Assembly: GCF_001442625.1 (NCBI RefSeq)
Contig: NZ_LMZQ01000050.1
Location: forward strand, 1 to 34,803
Origin: Pedobacter ginsenosidimutans
GTDB taxonomy: Bacteria; Bacteroidota; Bacteroidia; Sphingobacteriales; Sphingobacteriaceae
Length of the DNA: 34,803 nt
Reading direction: 5' to 3'
In this document: piece after piece, positions 8,102 to 16,899 of the stretch
Layout of the letters: each line of letters begins with the position of its first letter
Position numbering within the stretch: the first letter of the stretch is position 1
Position numbers and translations under genes: made by a program
Notes under the pieces: generated by a model
The model's input: only the letters and a program-made list of their open reading frames with translations
What the model was told of the DNA's origin: nothing
Database searches by the model: none

Positions 8102-8186
8102 GAAAAAGAACCAGCCAGATTTAACATTTCCGTACCGGGAGAAGAGCGATGCCCTCGGATAACTGCTTTTAACTACGAATTTTCGC

Positions 8187-8531
8187 TTATGGAAGCTTGT
8201 TTTGTCTTTTAAACATAAAAAGAAAAACCGCCCTGAGAACCTTTGCAAATCCCTTCATGATTTCCTCAACCGTCCAGTATCTCTGCCCCTCACCAGACAA
8301 TATCCAGATCCCCTTTAAACCGAAAGGCTTAGTGGTCACCGCAAAAATCCTGAGCGGCTCGCCATCTGAACCCCTGCACGGGACTATCTCATCAATATCA
8401 AACCCAATACCAGAGGGCCATGGATCGGATACTCCCCAAGAGGCAGCATTTGAATCTTCCGGGTTGAATGTAAGTGTATATCCTTTTGCTTTTAAGCGCT
8501 CTATCACTTCATCGATATCGTTCTCTTCCAT
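8187..8531 (-). CDS. Small protein of unknown function
   Basis: A 114-aa protein I do not recognise. It starts with an acidic amphipathic helix (MEENDIDEVIERLKAKGYTL). A Trp- and Gly-rich middle follows (WGVSDPWPSGIGFDIDEIVP, then GLKGIWILSGEGQRYWTVEEI), and it ends in a basic, hydrophobic tail (LFMFKRQNKLP). No signal peptide is seen. It lies upstream of histone-like gene 1 on the same strand, 183 nt from it, with that gene's own promoter between. The gene in the corresponding place before copy 2 is unrelated in sequence. Confidence 0.6.
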   Translation of the reverse strand: MEENDIDEVIERLKAKGYTLTFNPEDSNAASWGVSDPWPSGIGFDIDEIVPCRGSDGEPLRIFAVTTKPFGLKGIWILSGEGQRYWTVEEIMKGFAKVLRAVFLFMFKRQNKLP

Positions 8532-8648
8532 TAAAATGTGCTGATTACTTTAATATAGCGGGCTGACCTATATTTTCCGGAAAGCCAATGGTACGATTGT
8601 ACCCTTTCCCACGATCACCTGCCCGATAATAAAAATGAGAAGGCATCA

Positions 8649-8882
8649 TCATCCCACCCGGTATTTTTTTTGATGCCAGGTAGCAATGTTGAAAATTCCT
8701 CCAAGTGCAATCAACAGTCCGCCACAAAATTCCGGCCATGCAAATGAATGCATCCCATTGATATTGATTGTCCATGGATGTGAATCTGCCGCGTTCACCG
8801 AATTGAGATGGCCTGTGGTTAAAAAGGCGACAACCAGCACAATTATGCCAGCAACCATCATACAATAACTTGCTTTTTTCAT
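8649..8882 (-). CDS. Small two-helix membrane protein
   Basis: A 77-aa protein with two predicted membrane helices, about residues 7-24 (YCMMVAGIIVLVVAFLTT) and 52-68 (FCGGLLIALGGIFNIAT). A short polar loop containing HPWTININGMHSFAW lies between them. It starts 29 nt after the ClC-type transporter stop on the same strand, so the two are probably co-transcribed. The function is unknown; it may be a small partner of the transporter or simply a neighbour. Confidence 0.6.
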   Translation of the reverse strand: MKKASYCMMVAGIIVLVVAFLTTGHLNSVNAADSHPWTININGMHSFAWPEFCGGLLIALGGIFNIATWHQKKYRVG

Positions 8883-8911
8883 GATAATAAATTTTAATAA
8901 CAGAAAATGTG

Positions 8912-10783
8912 TTAAGGCCTCCTATCGGCCATCATCCTTTTGCCCCTGACAATAATTTTCTTTGCCTGCCTGTCCAGCGATAGGTTTCTCCCGGTCCTGC
9001 TTTCACTTTCGTGATTGACATGATACGCCTTAACAACGTCCCTATAACTTAACAGACCTTCAAAAGCCCCTCCTTCCCTGCTATTGAACACCATCAAAAA
9101 GTCATGCTGGTTTTGGGACATAATAGCTAATGCCTTTTTCAAAGGGTCGTTATTTTTAATATGGGCATTTACAGGCTTTATTATTGACAGTATTTCTTTT
9201 TCGGTATCTGCCGAAGGCTGAAAAAGATCCAATATTGAAACAACACCCAGGCAGTCTCCGGTTGGTTCCTTCACGGCATACTGATTTTCCATAGGAGGAT
9301 TTTCTCCAAAATACCTTCTCACTTCGGCAATGGTATTATACGGGCTTATAAAGACAGGATTCCGGTCCATGACCTCTGAGACACGGAGTTTCAACAACAG
9401 ATCGGGTTCATAACTATCAGGTGTATGCACACCCCTGCGAGCAATTTTTTCGGTCATGATCGTATTTTTCATAAAAAACACCGAAATGAGATAGGCCCCA
9501 GAACAGGCCCCCAGAAGCGGAAGAAGTCCGTTGATCTGGTGGGTAGACTCCAACGCAAAAAGGATGCTTGTCAGATATGCCCTGGAAGCACCTGCAAACA
9601 TTGCCGACATCCCAACCAGTGCCGACATCGGTATGCTGATATCCAGACCGGGAAATAAGTTATGCAATAGATACCCCAGAGCAGCGCCGCTTGCCCCACC
9701 AATGGTCATCAAAGGTGCAAGCGTTCCGCCCGAAGTCCCACTGCCAAGAGCTATGGCCCATGAAATAAATTTAAACAGGCATAATGAAAGGATGACCGAA
9801 ATGGAAAGCTGTCCGCTTAGCAGCGAGATAATATTATCATAGCCCACTCCGAGTGTTCGCGGTGCAAAGTAACCGACCGTACCGACTGCCAGCCCCCCGA
9901 TAGCGGGCCACCACATCCAGTGGACCGGGATTTTCTCAAAAGCATCTTCAATAAAATACACAATTTTGGTCAGCCCGAGTGATGCAAAACCGACGAGGAT
10001 CCCAATAAAACTATATATGCCCAATGCAGCATTCGAGGGTACCAAAAGTGCCGGCATGGGAAATACGGGGCCTGCTTCAAAAAGAAGATGATGTCCGGCT
10101 GCGCCGGTAATACACGCAAGGGCTACGGGAATGATAGATCTGGCGGAAAACTCAAACAGCAACAGTTCTATTGCGAGAAAGACTGCCGCCAATGGAGTAC
10201 CGAATATAGCGGACATTCCGGCTGTAGCCCCAGCTGCAAGGATAATTTTACGTTCATTGGAACTCACCGTAAATAGCTGTCCCAGGGTTGAACCTAAGGC
10301 ACCACCAGTTGCAATAATAGGTCCTTCAGCACCGAAAGGGCCACCTGTACCTATCGCAATGGCAGAAGAAACAGGTTTTAAAATTGCAATCGCAGGCTTT
10401 ATCCTGCTCTGATTGGTCAAAACCTGCTCCATTGCTTCCGGAATCCCATGCCCCCTGATCGCTTTGGAACCATAAAGGGCCATCAGCCCAACTATAACCG
10501 AGCCTATTACAGGCACAACAATTACCCATAAACCCAAATGATTGCTTGCAGGACTATGGAAATCAAATCCAAACTGCTGATAGAAAGATATGTTTGTAAC
10601 CAGGTTGATCAGTGACACCAGAACCTTTGCGATTAGGGAAATTACTATAGCAACCCCTACAGACAATATAGAAATAAACAAAAGACGCTCTTTCGAACTT
10701 TTCTCTTTGTTCCTGCCCATTTTAAACCTTCCAAAAACGCCAAGCGATGGCGATATCGGGATTATATTTTTTCTACTGTTCAT
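8912..10783 (-). CDS. ClC-family chloride channel/transporter with CBS domains
   Basis: A 623-aa inner-membrane protein of the voltage-gated ClC family. It has the three ion-path signatures: GHGIPE (111-116), GPFGAEGP (148-155, with E153 at the gating-glutamate position) and GSGTSGGTLAPL further on. The C-terminus carries a pair of CBS domains (from about VSEVMDRNPVFIS to the end) that usually bind adenine nucleotides and regulate transport. I start it at the ATG at 10783. A -7 box TACTTTTG lies 18 nt upstream, so an in-frame start 23 codons further up would precede transcription. It diverges from the Crp/Fnr gene and may be controlled by it. Confidence 0.9.
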   Translation of the reverse strand: MNSRKNIIPISPSLGVFGRFKMGRNKEKSSKERLLFISILSVGVAIVISLIAKVLVSLINLVTNISFYQQFGFDFHSPASNHLGLWVIVVPVIGSVIVGLMALYGSKAIRGHGIPEAMEQVLTNQSRIKPAIAILKPVSSAIAIGTGGPFGAEGPIIATGGALGSTLGQLFTVSSNERKIILAAGATAGMSAIFGTPLAAVFLAIELLLFEFSARSIIPVALACITGAAGHHLLFEAGPVFPMPALLVPSNAALGIYSFIGILVGFASLGLTKIVYFIEDAFEKIPVHWMWWPAIGGLAVGTVGYFAPRTLGVGYDNIISLLSGQLSISVILSLCLFKFISWAIALGSGTSGGTLAPLMTIGGASGAALGYLLHNLFPGLDISIPMSALVGMSAMFAGASRAYLTSILFALESTHQINGLLPLLGACSGAYLISVFFMKNTIMTEKIARRGVHTPDSYEPDLLLKLRVSEVMDRNPVFISPYNTIAEVRRYFGENPPMENQYAVKEPTGDCLGVVSILDLFQPSADTEKEILSIIKPVNAHIKNNDPLKKALAIMSQNQHDFLMVFNSREGGAFEGLLSYRDVVKAYHVNHESESRTGRNLSLDRQAKKIIVRGKRMMADRRP

Positions 10784-10801
10784 TTTACTCTTAGAATGCA
10801 C

Positions 10802-10809
10802 CAAAAGTA
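10802..10809 (-). promoter_or_regulatory. -7 box of the ClC gene
   Basis: The minus strand reads TACTTTTG, a full match to TAnnTTTG, ending 18 nt before the chosen start codon. No -33 TTTG sits at the standard distance. This fits a promoter helped by an activator bound upstream. Confidence 0.5.
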
Positions 10810-10842
10810 AAATAAAAAAACCACAAATAAAAATTAAATATA

Positions 10843-10912
10843 TTTTAAACAATATAAAAAAGCGTATAATACAATTAAAGACTGAAAATAATATGTTTTA
10901 AACAATATTATT
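10843..10912. promoter_or_regulatory. Candidate operator region between ClC and Crp/Fnr genes
   Basis: TTTTAAACAATAT occurs twice in the same direction (10843-10855 and 10896-10908), 53 bp apart, close to five helical turns. The second copy sits inside a 26-bp inverted repeat with 8-bp perfect arms (AATAATAT at 10887-10894, ATATTATT at 10905-10912). Crp/Fnr dimers bind such palindromes, and the region lies between two divergent promoters. Confidence 0.45.
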
Positions 10913-10921
10913 CAAATCATC

Positions 10922-10950
10922 TTTGCAATTAAATATAAGTTGTATTTTTG
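10922..10950 (+). promoter_or_regulatory. Promoter of the Crp/Fnr gene
   Basis: TTTG (10922-10925), 17 nt, then TATTTTTG (10943-10950): a full match to the Bacteroidota promoter form. The leader to the ATG at 10970 is about 12 nt. The inverted repeat at 10887-10912 ends 9 nt upstream of the -33 box. Confidence 0.75.
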
Positions 10951-10969
10951 CCTGTGAAATATCTGTTTA

Positions 10970-11671
10970 ATGAAAGAATGCAATAACCTGTGCGATGTAA
11001 AAAGCTGTTTTCTATGCAGCCGTGTGATACCGGATTGGCTTCCCGCGGTATCACAGAGGAAAAAGAATTTCCAGTTAAAAAAGGGCGACCAGTTATTTAC
11101 GGAAGCAGAAGCTGTAAGCGGCATTTTTTTCGTTTTTTCGGGAACAGTCAAAGTCCATAAAAAGTGGGACAATGAAAAGGAACTCATTATAAGGTTTGCA
11201 AAACCGGGCGATGTGATAGGACACCTCGGACTGGGAAAAAATCCTGTTTACCCTGTTTCGGCCACAGCACTTGAACAGGCAAGTGTCTGCTTTATCGATC
11301 TTGAGTTTTTCAGGTCTTGTTTGACGGTAAATCCCGGACTTACCTATCAGATGATGGATTTTTTTGCTTCCGAGCTCCAGGAGTCGCACGAACGGATGCG
11401 CAATCTCGCTCATATGTCGGTAAAGGCAAGGATCGCCAATGCCCTGCTTTCCCTAAAGGCACAATTTGGGGCTGATGCCAATGGAGCGATAGATCTTAAT
11501 ATCTCACGTCAGGACATCGCCTCCTATTCGGGAACTACCTACGAAACCCTTTTTAAGGTTTTCACAGAATTCACCAAAACAGGAAAGCTTGGCGCGAACG
11601 GCAAAAGAATCAATGTTTTGGACACACCGTTTCTACAGATGGTTGTAACAGATGACAACAAAAAGGGTTGA
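10970..11671 (+). CDS. Crp/Fnr-family transcription regulator with N-terminal cysteine cluster
   Basis: A 233-aa protein with a cyclic-nucleotide-binding-like beta-barrel (about 30-120, including GIFFVFSGTVKVH and FAKPGDVIGHLGL). A dimer helix (~125-150) and a winged-helix DNA-binding part (~150-225; recognition region SRQDIASYSGTTYETLFKVFTEF) follow. The N-terminus has four cysteines, C4, C8, C13 and C16 (CNNLC...CFLC). They are arranged as in Fnr-type sensors that hold an iron-sulfur cluster, and many Bacteroidota relatives share this cluster. Redox or oxygen sensing is therefore plausible, not shown. It is divergent from the ClC gene. Confidence 0.85.
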   Translation: MKECNNLCDVKSCFLCSRVIPDWLPAVSQRKKNFQLKKGDQLFTEAEAVSGIFFVFSGTVKVHKKWDNEKELIIRFAKPGDVIGHLGLGKNPVYPVSATALEQASVCFIDLEFFRSCLTVNPGLTYQMMDFFASELQESHERMRNLAHMSVKARIANALLSLKAQFGADANGAIDLNISRQDIASYSGTTYETLFKVFTEFTKTGKLGANGKRINVLDTPFLQMVVTDDNKKG

Positions 11672-11871
11672 TGTTTACCGTAACCGATTTTTGATAGAAA
11701 CCGAATATTTTAAAAAATGTTTTCTTAAAAAAACAACCAATCAGGCAAACCTAGCCATACAATTTAAAGCATAAATGCCAGAATTAAGATCATCGGGTCT
11801 ATCATAGTTTCTTTCCCTTTTTTCTCCAAGTTCCTGTTGTTATTCAATGCCACTAACCACGGTTTAAAACT

Positions 11872-12250
11872 TTATTGTTTGGAATGCATTTCTGCATCAT
11901 CTGATTCCCACTTATGTTCATTAAGTAAATACAGGATTTCATCTGCCTTCCTGTCCAGATTGGATACCGGAATTTTTGCAGAAGTGCCGTCCTTTAACGA
12001 TAGGGTGATGTAATTTTTATATATGCTCCCGGCATTATCACGTCCAACTTCTTCTATGCTAAATGCAAAGCCCTCTATGTTTTCCCAGTTGTAAAAATCA
12101 CGGTCTTTAACGGTCAGCCCGTTTTCAGTAAAAGTAAGATGGGGGCTTTTTTGATGAGCTCGCGAAGTGCATATATAAAAAGCTATGCAGGGAATATGCC
12201 AACAACAGCAATGATGCCTACAGCTACGATTGTACAAACAAATACAAAAA
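11872..12250 (-). pseudogene. Decayed STM3941-like small membrane protein
   Basis: The C-terminal part (LTFTENGLTVKDRDFYNWENIEGF ... to the stop at 11872) resembles STM3941-family proteins, where an N-terminal membrane part precedes a beta-rich domain. The membrane part is in another frame: VFVCTIVAVGIIAVVGIFPA, then an in-frame TAG (12183-12185), then LFIYALRELIKKAPIL. A frameshift near 12130-12140 is needed to join the rest. No start codon fits, and upstream lies the terminator of the PepSY gene. The open frame that begins at 12294 runs through that terminator and is not a real N-terminus. Confidence 0.6.
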
Positions 12251-12284
12251 AGGTCTGTCAATCTCTGAACAGCGAGATTGACAG
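12246..12284 (-). terminator. Rho-independent terminator of the siderophore receptor/PepSY operon
   Basis: On the minus strand CTGTCAATCTC-GCTGTTCA-GAGATTGACAG is a perfect 11-bp stem with an 8-nt loop, followed by ACC and a run of six T. It lies about 90 nt after the PepSY stop codon. Confidence 0.85.
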
Positions 12285-12374
12285 GCTTAAACATATAAAT
12301 ACTTTACATCATCTCCTCGTCCCTAAAGCTAAAATGTCCATAGGGCGAAACAATCAGGTGACCATGAACGGTTG

Positions 12375-13475
12375 TTATCTCTTTTTTCTTTTTAACCACA
12401 ATAAAGCACCGCTGATGGAAAGAAAGCCGGGAGTTAGTCCAAAGACCACATAAACCCACTTCAAAACATCACCGCCAAATGCACCTACATGAAGTTGATA
12501 GGCCATATATTCAAACCGTTCTTCCAGCCCCTGTTCATCAATGATTGTATAGTGTTTAATTGTTCCCGTACCGGAATCAAAAGCAATACTGCTGGCCTTG
12601 CCCTGAAGCAATAAATTGCTAGTTTGAGGCATCTTTCCCTTAATTAATATGTCTACACCCTTTACGGTAGGAATGTTAACAGCAATTGGCTGAAAACCTG
12701 GAATACTTTTACAGGCCAGGGTGACCAGGCGATCGATATTGGCAGGAACTTCGTAGTTTGCCTGCTGTTTGGGCAAAACCCACATCGATGGTATAAAGTA
12801 TTCCCTCAACATCCAAAAGCCGGTAAAAAAAAGAATAATATTGAAGAGCAGTGCCCAAACTCCGATAATGCGGTGCAGGGAGGAAAGTCCGGTCCTCCAG
12901 CTTTTAAAGTTAAGACCTGCCCTAAACCGAAGGGCCTGCCAAAAATGCTTTCGATAAACAACAACCCCAGTGATCAATGACAATAGCATCACCAGGCCAA
13001 TAATAGCGGTAAGAAACATACCCGGTATACCCAGTTGCAGAGAGTAATGAAAGGTATAGATCCAGCGCAGAAAAGAGGGAGCCATCTCTTGATAGCCCCC
13101 TTCTCTGAGTATTTTCCCGTTATATGGATTTACAAAAACGAAATAAAGGTAGTTATCCCTCAGATTTTGTTGCCGCTTATAAAGCATAAACTCATAACTA
13201 TCATACCTGTCCCTGGGAAAATCGTGCAGAACCAGTTTTTTAAGGTTTGGATGCGTATGTAATACCAAACGGTAAATTTCATCTGCGGGAACTTTTTTCT
13301 CTGCCGGAACAAGGTTATGCAGTTCAGGATTAAAGTACCGGTCAAGCTCATGCCTGAAAACGAGCAACGAGCCGCTAAGTCCATAAAGCAGAAAAAATAT
13401 ACCGGCAGCAAGTCCTGCCCAGCCGTGAATCTTGAAAGATAATTTGGTCAATCGTTTTTTCCAGTCCATCACCAT
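12375..13475 (-). CDS. PepSY-TM (PiuB-like) inner-membrane protein
   Basis: A 366-aa protein of the PepSY-associated transmembrane family (PiuB-like, iron-regulated). Four membrane helices are visible, near residues 15-35 (HGWAGLAAGIFFLLYGLSGSLLVF), 145-168, 205-225 and 335-357. Periplasmic PepSY-type regions lie between them, and conserved LHVGAFGG precedes the last helix. Homologues sit beside siderophore receptors and are thought to help remove iron from the siderophore by reduction. The gene follows the TonB receptor stop within 10 nt. Starts at 13481 (TTG), 13475 (ATG) and 13469 (ATG) are all possible; I chose 13475. Confidence 0.85.
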   Translation of the reverse strand: MVMDWKKRLTKLSFKIHGWAGLAAGIFFLLYGLSGSLLVFRHELDRYFNPELHNLVPAEKKVPADEIYRLVLHTHPNLKKLVLHDFPRDRYDSYEFMLYKRQQNLRDNYLYFVFVNPYNGKILREGGYQEMAPSFLRWIYTFHYSLQLGIPGMFLTAIIGLVMLLSLITGVVVYRKHFWQALRFRAGLNFKSWRTGLSSLHRIIGVWALLFNIILFFTGFWMLREYFIPSMWVLPKQQANYEVPANIDRLVTLACKSIPGFQPIAVNIPTVKGVDILIKGKMPQTSNLLLQGKASSIAFDSGTGTIKHYTIIDEQGLEERFEYMAYQLHVGAFGGDVLKWVYVVFGLTPGFLSISGALLWLKRKKR

Positions 13476-13481
13476 CGCCAA

Positions 13482-15668
13482 TTAAAATTTATAGCCTACG
13501 TTTAACCTGAACTCACGTGGTGGGTAGGGAACATAGGCATAGGTACCAATTGTAGCAGATGACGGCGTAATCCATGCACTTCCGTAATTAAACCTGTTGA
13601 ATATATTATTCACAATTCCATTTACAGAAAAGCGGGCATTCGACCAGCCAATTCCGCCATCCACACGAAAAACAGGTGCAAGCTCCAGCTTTTGAAGTTC
13701 GTATCGGCCAGCTCTCCCTACCTGCAACTGATATCCAGCTGATACTGTTAAACCCTTTATTTCGCGAAATGGCAAAAGATAATTCAACCAGGTGTTCTGA
13801 ATATGTTTAACCCGAAAAGGTGTAACCAATCCTATCCGGGCCACATTGGCATCCCTGGAAATATGACTATCTGTGTAGGCATAGTTGATTACCGTATTGA
13901 GGCCTTTTAAAATTTCTCCTTTCAGATCAAACTCGATCCCCTTGGAAAGGGTCTGCCCCAACTGAGTCTGGATATTGGTGGAAGGATCGCTTACCTTTAC
14001 ATTATCCCTGATAATTCTGTAAACCGAGATTGTGGTATTCCATTTCCCATCCATCCAGTCTTTCTTAAGCCCAGCCTCTATGTTTTCGCCCTTTAGGGGC
14101 TTAAATGCCTCACCATTTGTGGTATTAATTCCGCTTTGTGGCGTAAAGGTCTGATCAAAAAGTGCGTATACGGAAAAATCCGGCATCAGCGAATAGCTCA
14201 ATCCCAACTTTGGCGTAAAAGCTGTATTTTTGGTCTCGCCCAAACTGGTTTTGGTTGGACTCTTTTGAACGCCTGTCTCACTAAAGGTCAGTCTGGCCGC
14301 TACTGTCACGCGTAACTTGTTTTCAAACATTGCAAGTTCATCCTGTACATAGACAGCCTGATACGAGATGGACTGCTGATCAGTCGCGATCTCTGATAAT
14401 GCGCCCGTTCTAACGTTGGCATCAAAACCAATGCCATATACAGGATGATAAGCATCCAGTGGATAAAGGGTCTGGTTGGCTGTGGGATCACCTGATCCGG
14501 AATAGGATATAAACCTTTTACGGTTGATGTCGATACCACCTAAAAACTGGTGGCGGACCGCACCTGTATTAAATTCGCCGTTGATATAGGGCTGGATTGC
14601 CAGCGCATCTGTATTCAAACGCTCATAGGTTGCCCTGCGCATAATCAGGTTAGGCTGGGCCGCATTGTAGCGTGAAACAAAGAAATAAGTTCCTTCCAAG
14701 TGGTCACGTGCATATGCGGCATTTATTGTAAGGTGCCAGTTTTGGCTAAACGAGTTATGATAGCTTAAAAAACCGTTGTGCTCAACAGATTTAAATGGTG
14801 CCTTGTTGGGGTCATTTATAGTAAAGTCATTGGGCAAGCTTACAAATCCATCGGGTGCAAATACTGTCGAAAAATACTGTTGAAAGCGCTGGGTCTGGAA
14901 TAGATACTCTGCAGAAACATAAGCGTGATCATTTATATTATATCTGATTACCGGATCCACCACAAGTTTATCGTTGAAATTATACTTCTGGAACGATTCA
15001 GACTTTTGCCCGGCAGCATTTAGCCGGTACTGCCATTTACCGGTTTTATCCAGGTTGCCGTCCAGATCTGCCGTGACCCTGTAAAGGTTAAAACTCCCCG
15101 TTGTGAAGCTAATCTGATTGGTATTGCTCCCCATAGGCTGTTTGGTAAGCACGTTATAAGAACCAGCCGGATCAAAAAGCCCATTGATATAACTTGAGGG
15201 CCCCTTAATAAACTCTACCCGGCCGATAATGGCAGCATCTTCCGCACTGGGGCCTGCGTAGATCATGGAAAGATCCAGCCCATTGCGCATCGGGGCAATC
15301 TGCGCTCCACGCATAAAAACAGAGGAGTTATACATGTCTGCATTGTTGTTTCGAATGGTACCGCTCACATTCCGCGTTACGCTTTCGTTAACATTGATAG
15401 ATTGCTGGTCGGCAATAATACTCTGATCAATCTCCTGGATATTCTGTGGAAGCTGGAGCAGCGGTGTATTCAGTTTCAAAGCCGCTGAGGACCTGTTTAG
15501 GTTATACCTGCGGTAATAACGGGAACTTATTTTTACGTCGTTCAGTTTCTTTGCCGAGGTATCTCCTGTGATTTTAACCGAATCCTTTTTGAACTTTGTT
15601 TTCTCCTGGGCTGAAACTCCGGCCGAAAGCATAAGTAAACAAAGACCCGTTAATAGTATGTTTTTCAT
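13482..15668 (-). CDS. TonB-dependent siderophore receptor
   Basis: A 728-aa outer-membrane receptor. It has a signal peptide (MKNILLTGLCLLMLSAGVSA, cleavage before QE) and a TonB-box-like segment LNDVKISS (~42-49). A plug domain with QNIQEIDQSII, the FMRGAQIAPMRNGL segment and VEFIKGPSSYINGLFDPAGSYNVLTKQP follows. A 22-strand barrel ends in the aromatic NVGYKF. It lacks an N-terminal CarboxypepD_reg-like domain and an STN domain, so it is a plain siderophore receptor of the FhuA/FcuA type. It is followed at once by the PepSY-TM gene, forming an iron-uptake operon. Fur control is expected, but I could not identify a convincing Fur box. Confidence 0.9.
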   Translation of the reverse strand: MKNILLTGLCLLMLSAGVSAQEKTKFKKDSVKITGDTSAKKLNDVKISSRYYRRYNLNRSSAALKLNTPLLQLPQNIQEIDQSIIADQQSINVNESVTRNVSGTIRNNNADMYNSSVFMRGAQIAPMRNGLDLSMIYAGPSAEDAAIIGRVEFIKGPSSYINGLFDPAGSYNVLTKQPMGSNTNQISFTTGSFNLYRVTADLDGNLDKTGKWQYRLNAAGQKSESFQKYNFNDKLVVDPVIRYNINDHAYVSAEYLFQTQRFQQYFSTVFAPDGFVSLPNDFTINDPNKAPFKSVEHNGFLSYHNSFSQNWHLTINAAYARDHLEGTYFFVSRYNAAQPNLIMRRATYERLNTDALAIQPYINGEFNTGAVRHQFLGGIDINRKRFISYSGSGDPTANQTLYPLDAYHPVYGIGFDANVRTGALSEIATDQQSISYQAVYVQDELAMFENKLRVTVAARLTFSETGVQKSPTKTSLGETKNTAFTPKLGLSYSLMPDFSVYALFDQTFTPQSGINTTNGEAFKPLKGENIEAGLKKDWMDGKWNTTISVYRIIRDNVKVSDPSTNIQTQLGQTLSKGIEFDLKGEILKGLNTVINYAYTDSHISRDANVARIGLVTPFRVKHIQNTWLNYLLPFREIKGLTVSAGYQLQVGRAGRYELQKLELAPVFRVDGGIGWSNARFSVNGIVNNIFNRFNYGSAWITPSSATIGTYAYVPYPPREFRLNVGYKF

Positions 15669-15963
15669 TTAAATTCTTTTTATGGTTGTAAACTGCGCGT
15701 TAAAAAAGAGCATCATCTTTCTGATCCGGCGGTCGCCAATTTATCTCTTGCTTGTTTTATACAAGATCTTTTAGAAGCGGTTAGATAAACAGAGCCGCTA
15801 GCGTTTTTATAATATTTTTTTAACGCAATTTTGTAGGAAAGCTCGTACATCCCGCGCAAATCTTTTACAATATGCTTTACGCGCTATGCAAAAAGCACAG
15901 CAAAGAACATTAGGCCCTGACCAGTAAAAGATTAATTAATAATTGTTGTGTTTATTGCTTCGA

Positions 15964-16380
15964 CTATCTCCGGCGATATCGGCTGTCCAGATAATGATCA
16001 GCATCGACCATTACCCTTTTATAGCGACGGTCAATTTTATAGATCTTATCCAGCTCAGTTTTAAAATACCGAACAGATTCAGCTGCATCCTTGCCTGATA
16101 CATCAGGTTCAAAGTGCTCCATCCATTCCTCCATCTCATGGTTCGCCTTCTCGATATTTACCATTATGGACAGGACCTTAACAGTATCCTTATCACCGAT
16201 ATTTCTATATACCGAATCCAGGGACTTGTACAGTCCATGAGCCAGATCTGCATCCCGCATTACCTTGTCATGAACACTGACCACTTTTGATCGGATTTCC
16301 CTATAGTTTTCCTGATTTTTACAGGAAAAAACAAAGACTGTTACCAATAAAATTGCAGGACAAATAACCAAAGATCTCAT
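15964..16380 (-). CDS. Small lipoprotein of the 'viral A-type inclusion protein' annotation group
   Basis: A 138-aa protein with a lipoprotein signal (hydrophobic 5-18, lipobox VFSC, C20). The rest is helical and charged: KVVSVHDKVMRDADLAHGLYKSLDS, then IEKANHEMEEWMEHFEPD. The last segment matches the conserved M-x-W-M-x-x-F-x-P block of a small Bacteroidota lipoprotein group often labelled 'viral A-type inclusion protein'; that label is historical and carries no function. It lies between the siderophore operon and a Cys-rich membrane protein, with a 295-nt gap to the receptor gene. Confidence 0.65.
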   Translation of the reverse strand: MRSLVICPAILLVTVFVFSCKNQENYREIRSKVVSVHDKVMRDADLAHGLYKSLDSVYRNIGDKDTVKVLSIMVNIEKANHEMEEWMEHFEPDVSGKDAAESVRYFKTELDKIYKIDRRYKRVMVDADHYLDSRYRRR

Positions 16381-16524
16381 TTTGAGAAGTCATAAAATAA
16401 GCTATACACAAAATTATTTTGGTATCGTCCAAAAAATAGCGGTTTATCTTCCCAGAAGTAGAAAGAGTACCCATGGAGTGGACAATACCCGGATAAGTTT
16501 AGAGAGACTACAACTTATCGGTAT

Positions 16525-16899
16525 TTAGCAGTTCCACTTTGGTGGCTGGAATATAGTGTAAGTACAGCTAATAGGTCGATCAATCCTAAGAGGTTGGTAA
16601 TTAACAATATTTTTGGGGAAAATAAGAGATAAAAAAATTGGTTGAGTTAGAAGACCCAGAGGATAGGCACTACGCTGATTTTGGCGATCCTGTTTTTTTT
16701 CTTTTTCCTCTGCCTGTTTTAGTTTCTTCATTAGATAACACTTGCCATTACAGTGCATCCAGGGCCTGTTCTTATTTTCACACAATTTGGCAGCAATCTC
16801 CTTTTTATTCACTTCAAATCCTGCGTAAACCAAGTAAACGGCAAAATTTGATCCGATAAGTGCTACCAACAATAATATGACTAAAGACCTTTTAAACAT
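16525..16899 (-). CDS. Small Cys/His membrane-anchored protein with CNGKCYL motif
   Basis: A 124-aa protein with one N-terminal membrane helix (residues ~5-25). The conserved segment LCENKNRPWMHCNGKCYLMKKLKQ (C39, H48, C49, C53) and a Lys/Glu/Gln-rich stretch follow. Proteins with this C-x9-C-N-G-K-C arrangement are common in Bacteroidota near TonB receptors and metal genes; the Cys/His set suggests metal or heme binding, but no function is established. I chose the ATG at 16899 over an in-frame GTG at 16908, because a -7-like box TATCTTTG ends only a few nt before it. The leader would be almost absent. Confidence 0.6.
   Translation of the reverse strand: MFKRSLVILLLVALIGSNFAVYLVYAGFEVNKKEIAAKLCENKNRPWMHCNGKCYLMKKLKQAEEKEKKQDRQNQRSAYPLGLLTQPIFLSLIFPKNIVNYQPLRIDRPISCTYTIFQPPKWNC

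Noticed and set aside
8197..8544. 115-codon frame opposite the unknown protein at 8187-8531
   Set aside because: The minus-strand frame has a more protein-like composition and fits the surrounding gene direction; this is its shadow.
12139..12453. 104-codon plus-strand frame across the terminator and pseudogene
   Set aside because: It reads antisense through a terminator and the end of the PepSY gene; no family features.
12652..12666. CTACACCCTTTACGG resembling the right half of the bipartite motif
   Set aside because: It lies inside the PepSY-TM coding sequence and has no matching left half.
15826..15848. TTTCCTACAAAATTGC upstream of the siderophore receptor, like half of the regulon motif
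   Set aside because: The left half is poor, repeat spacing is off by one, there is no -7 box at the fixed distance and it is far from the start codon.
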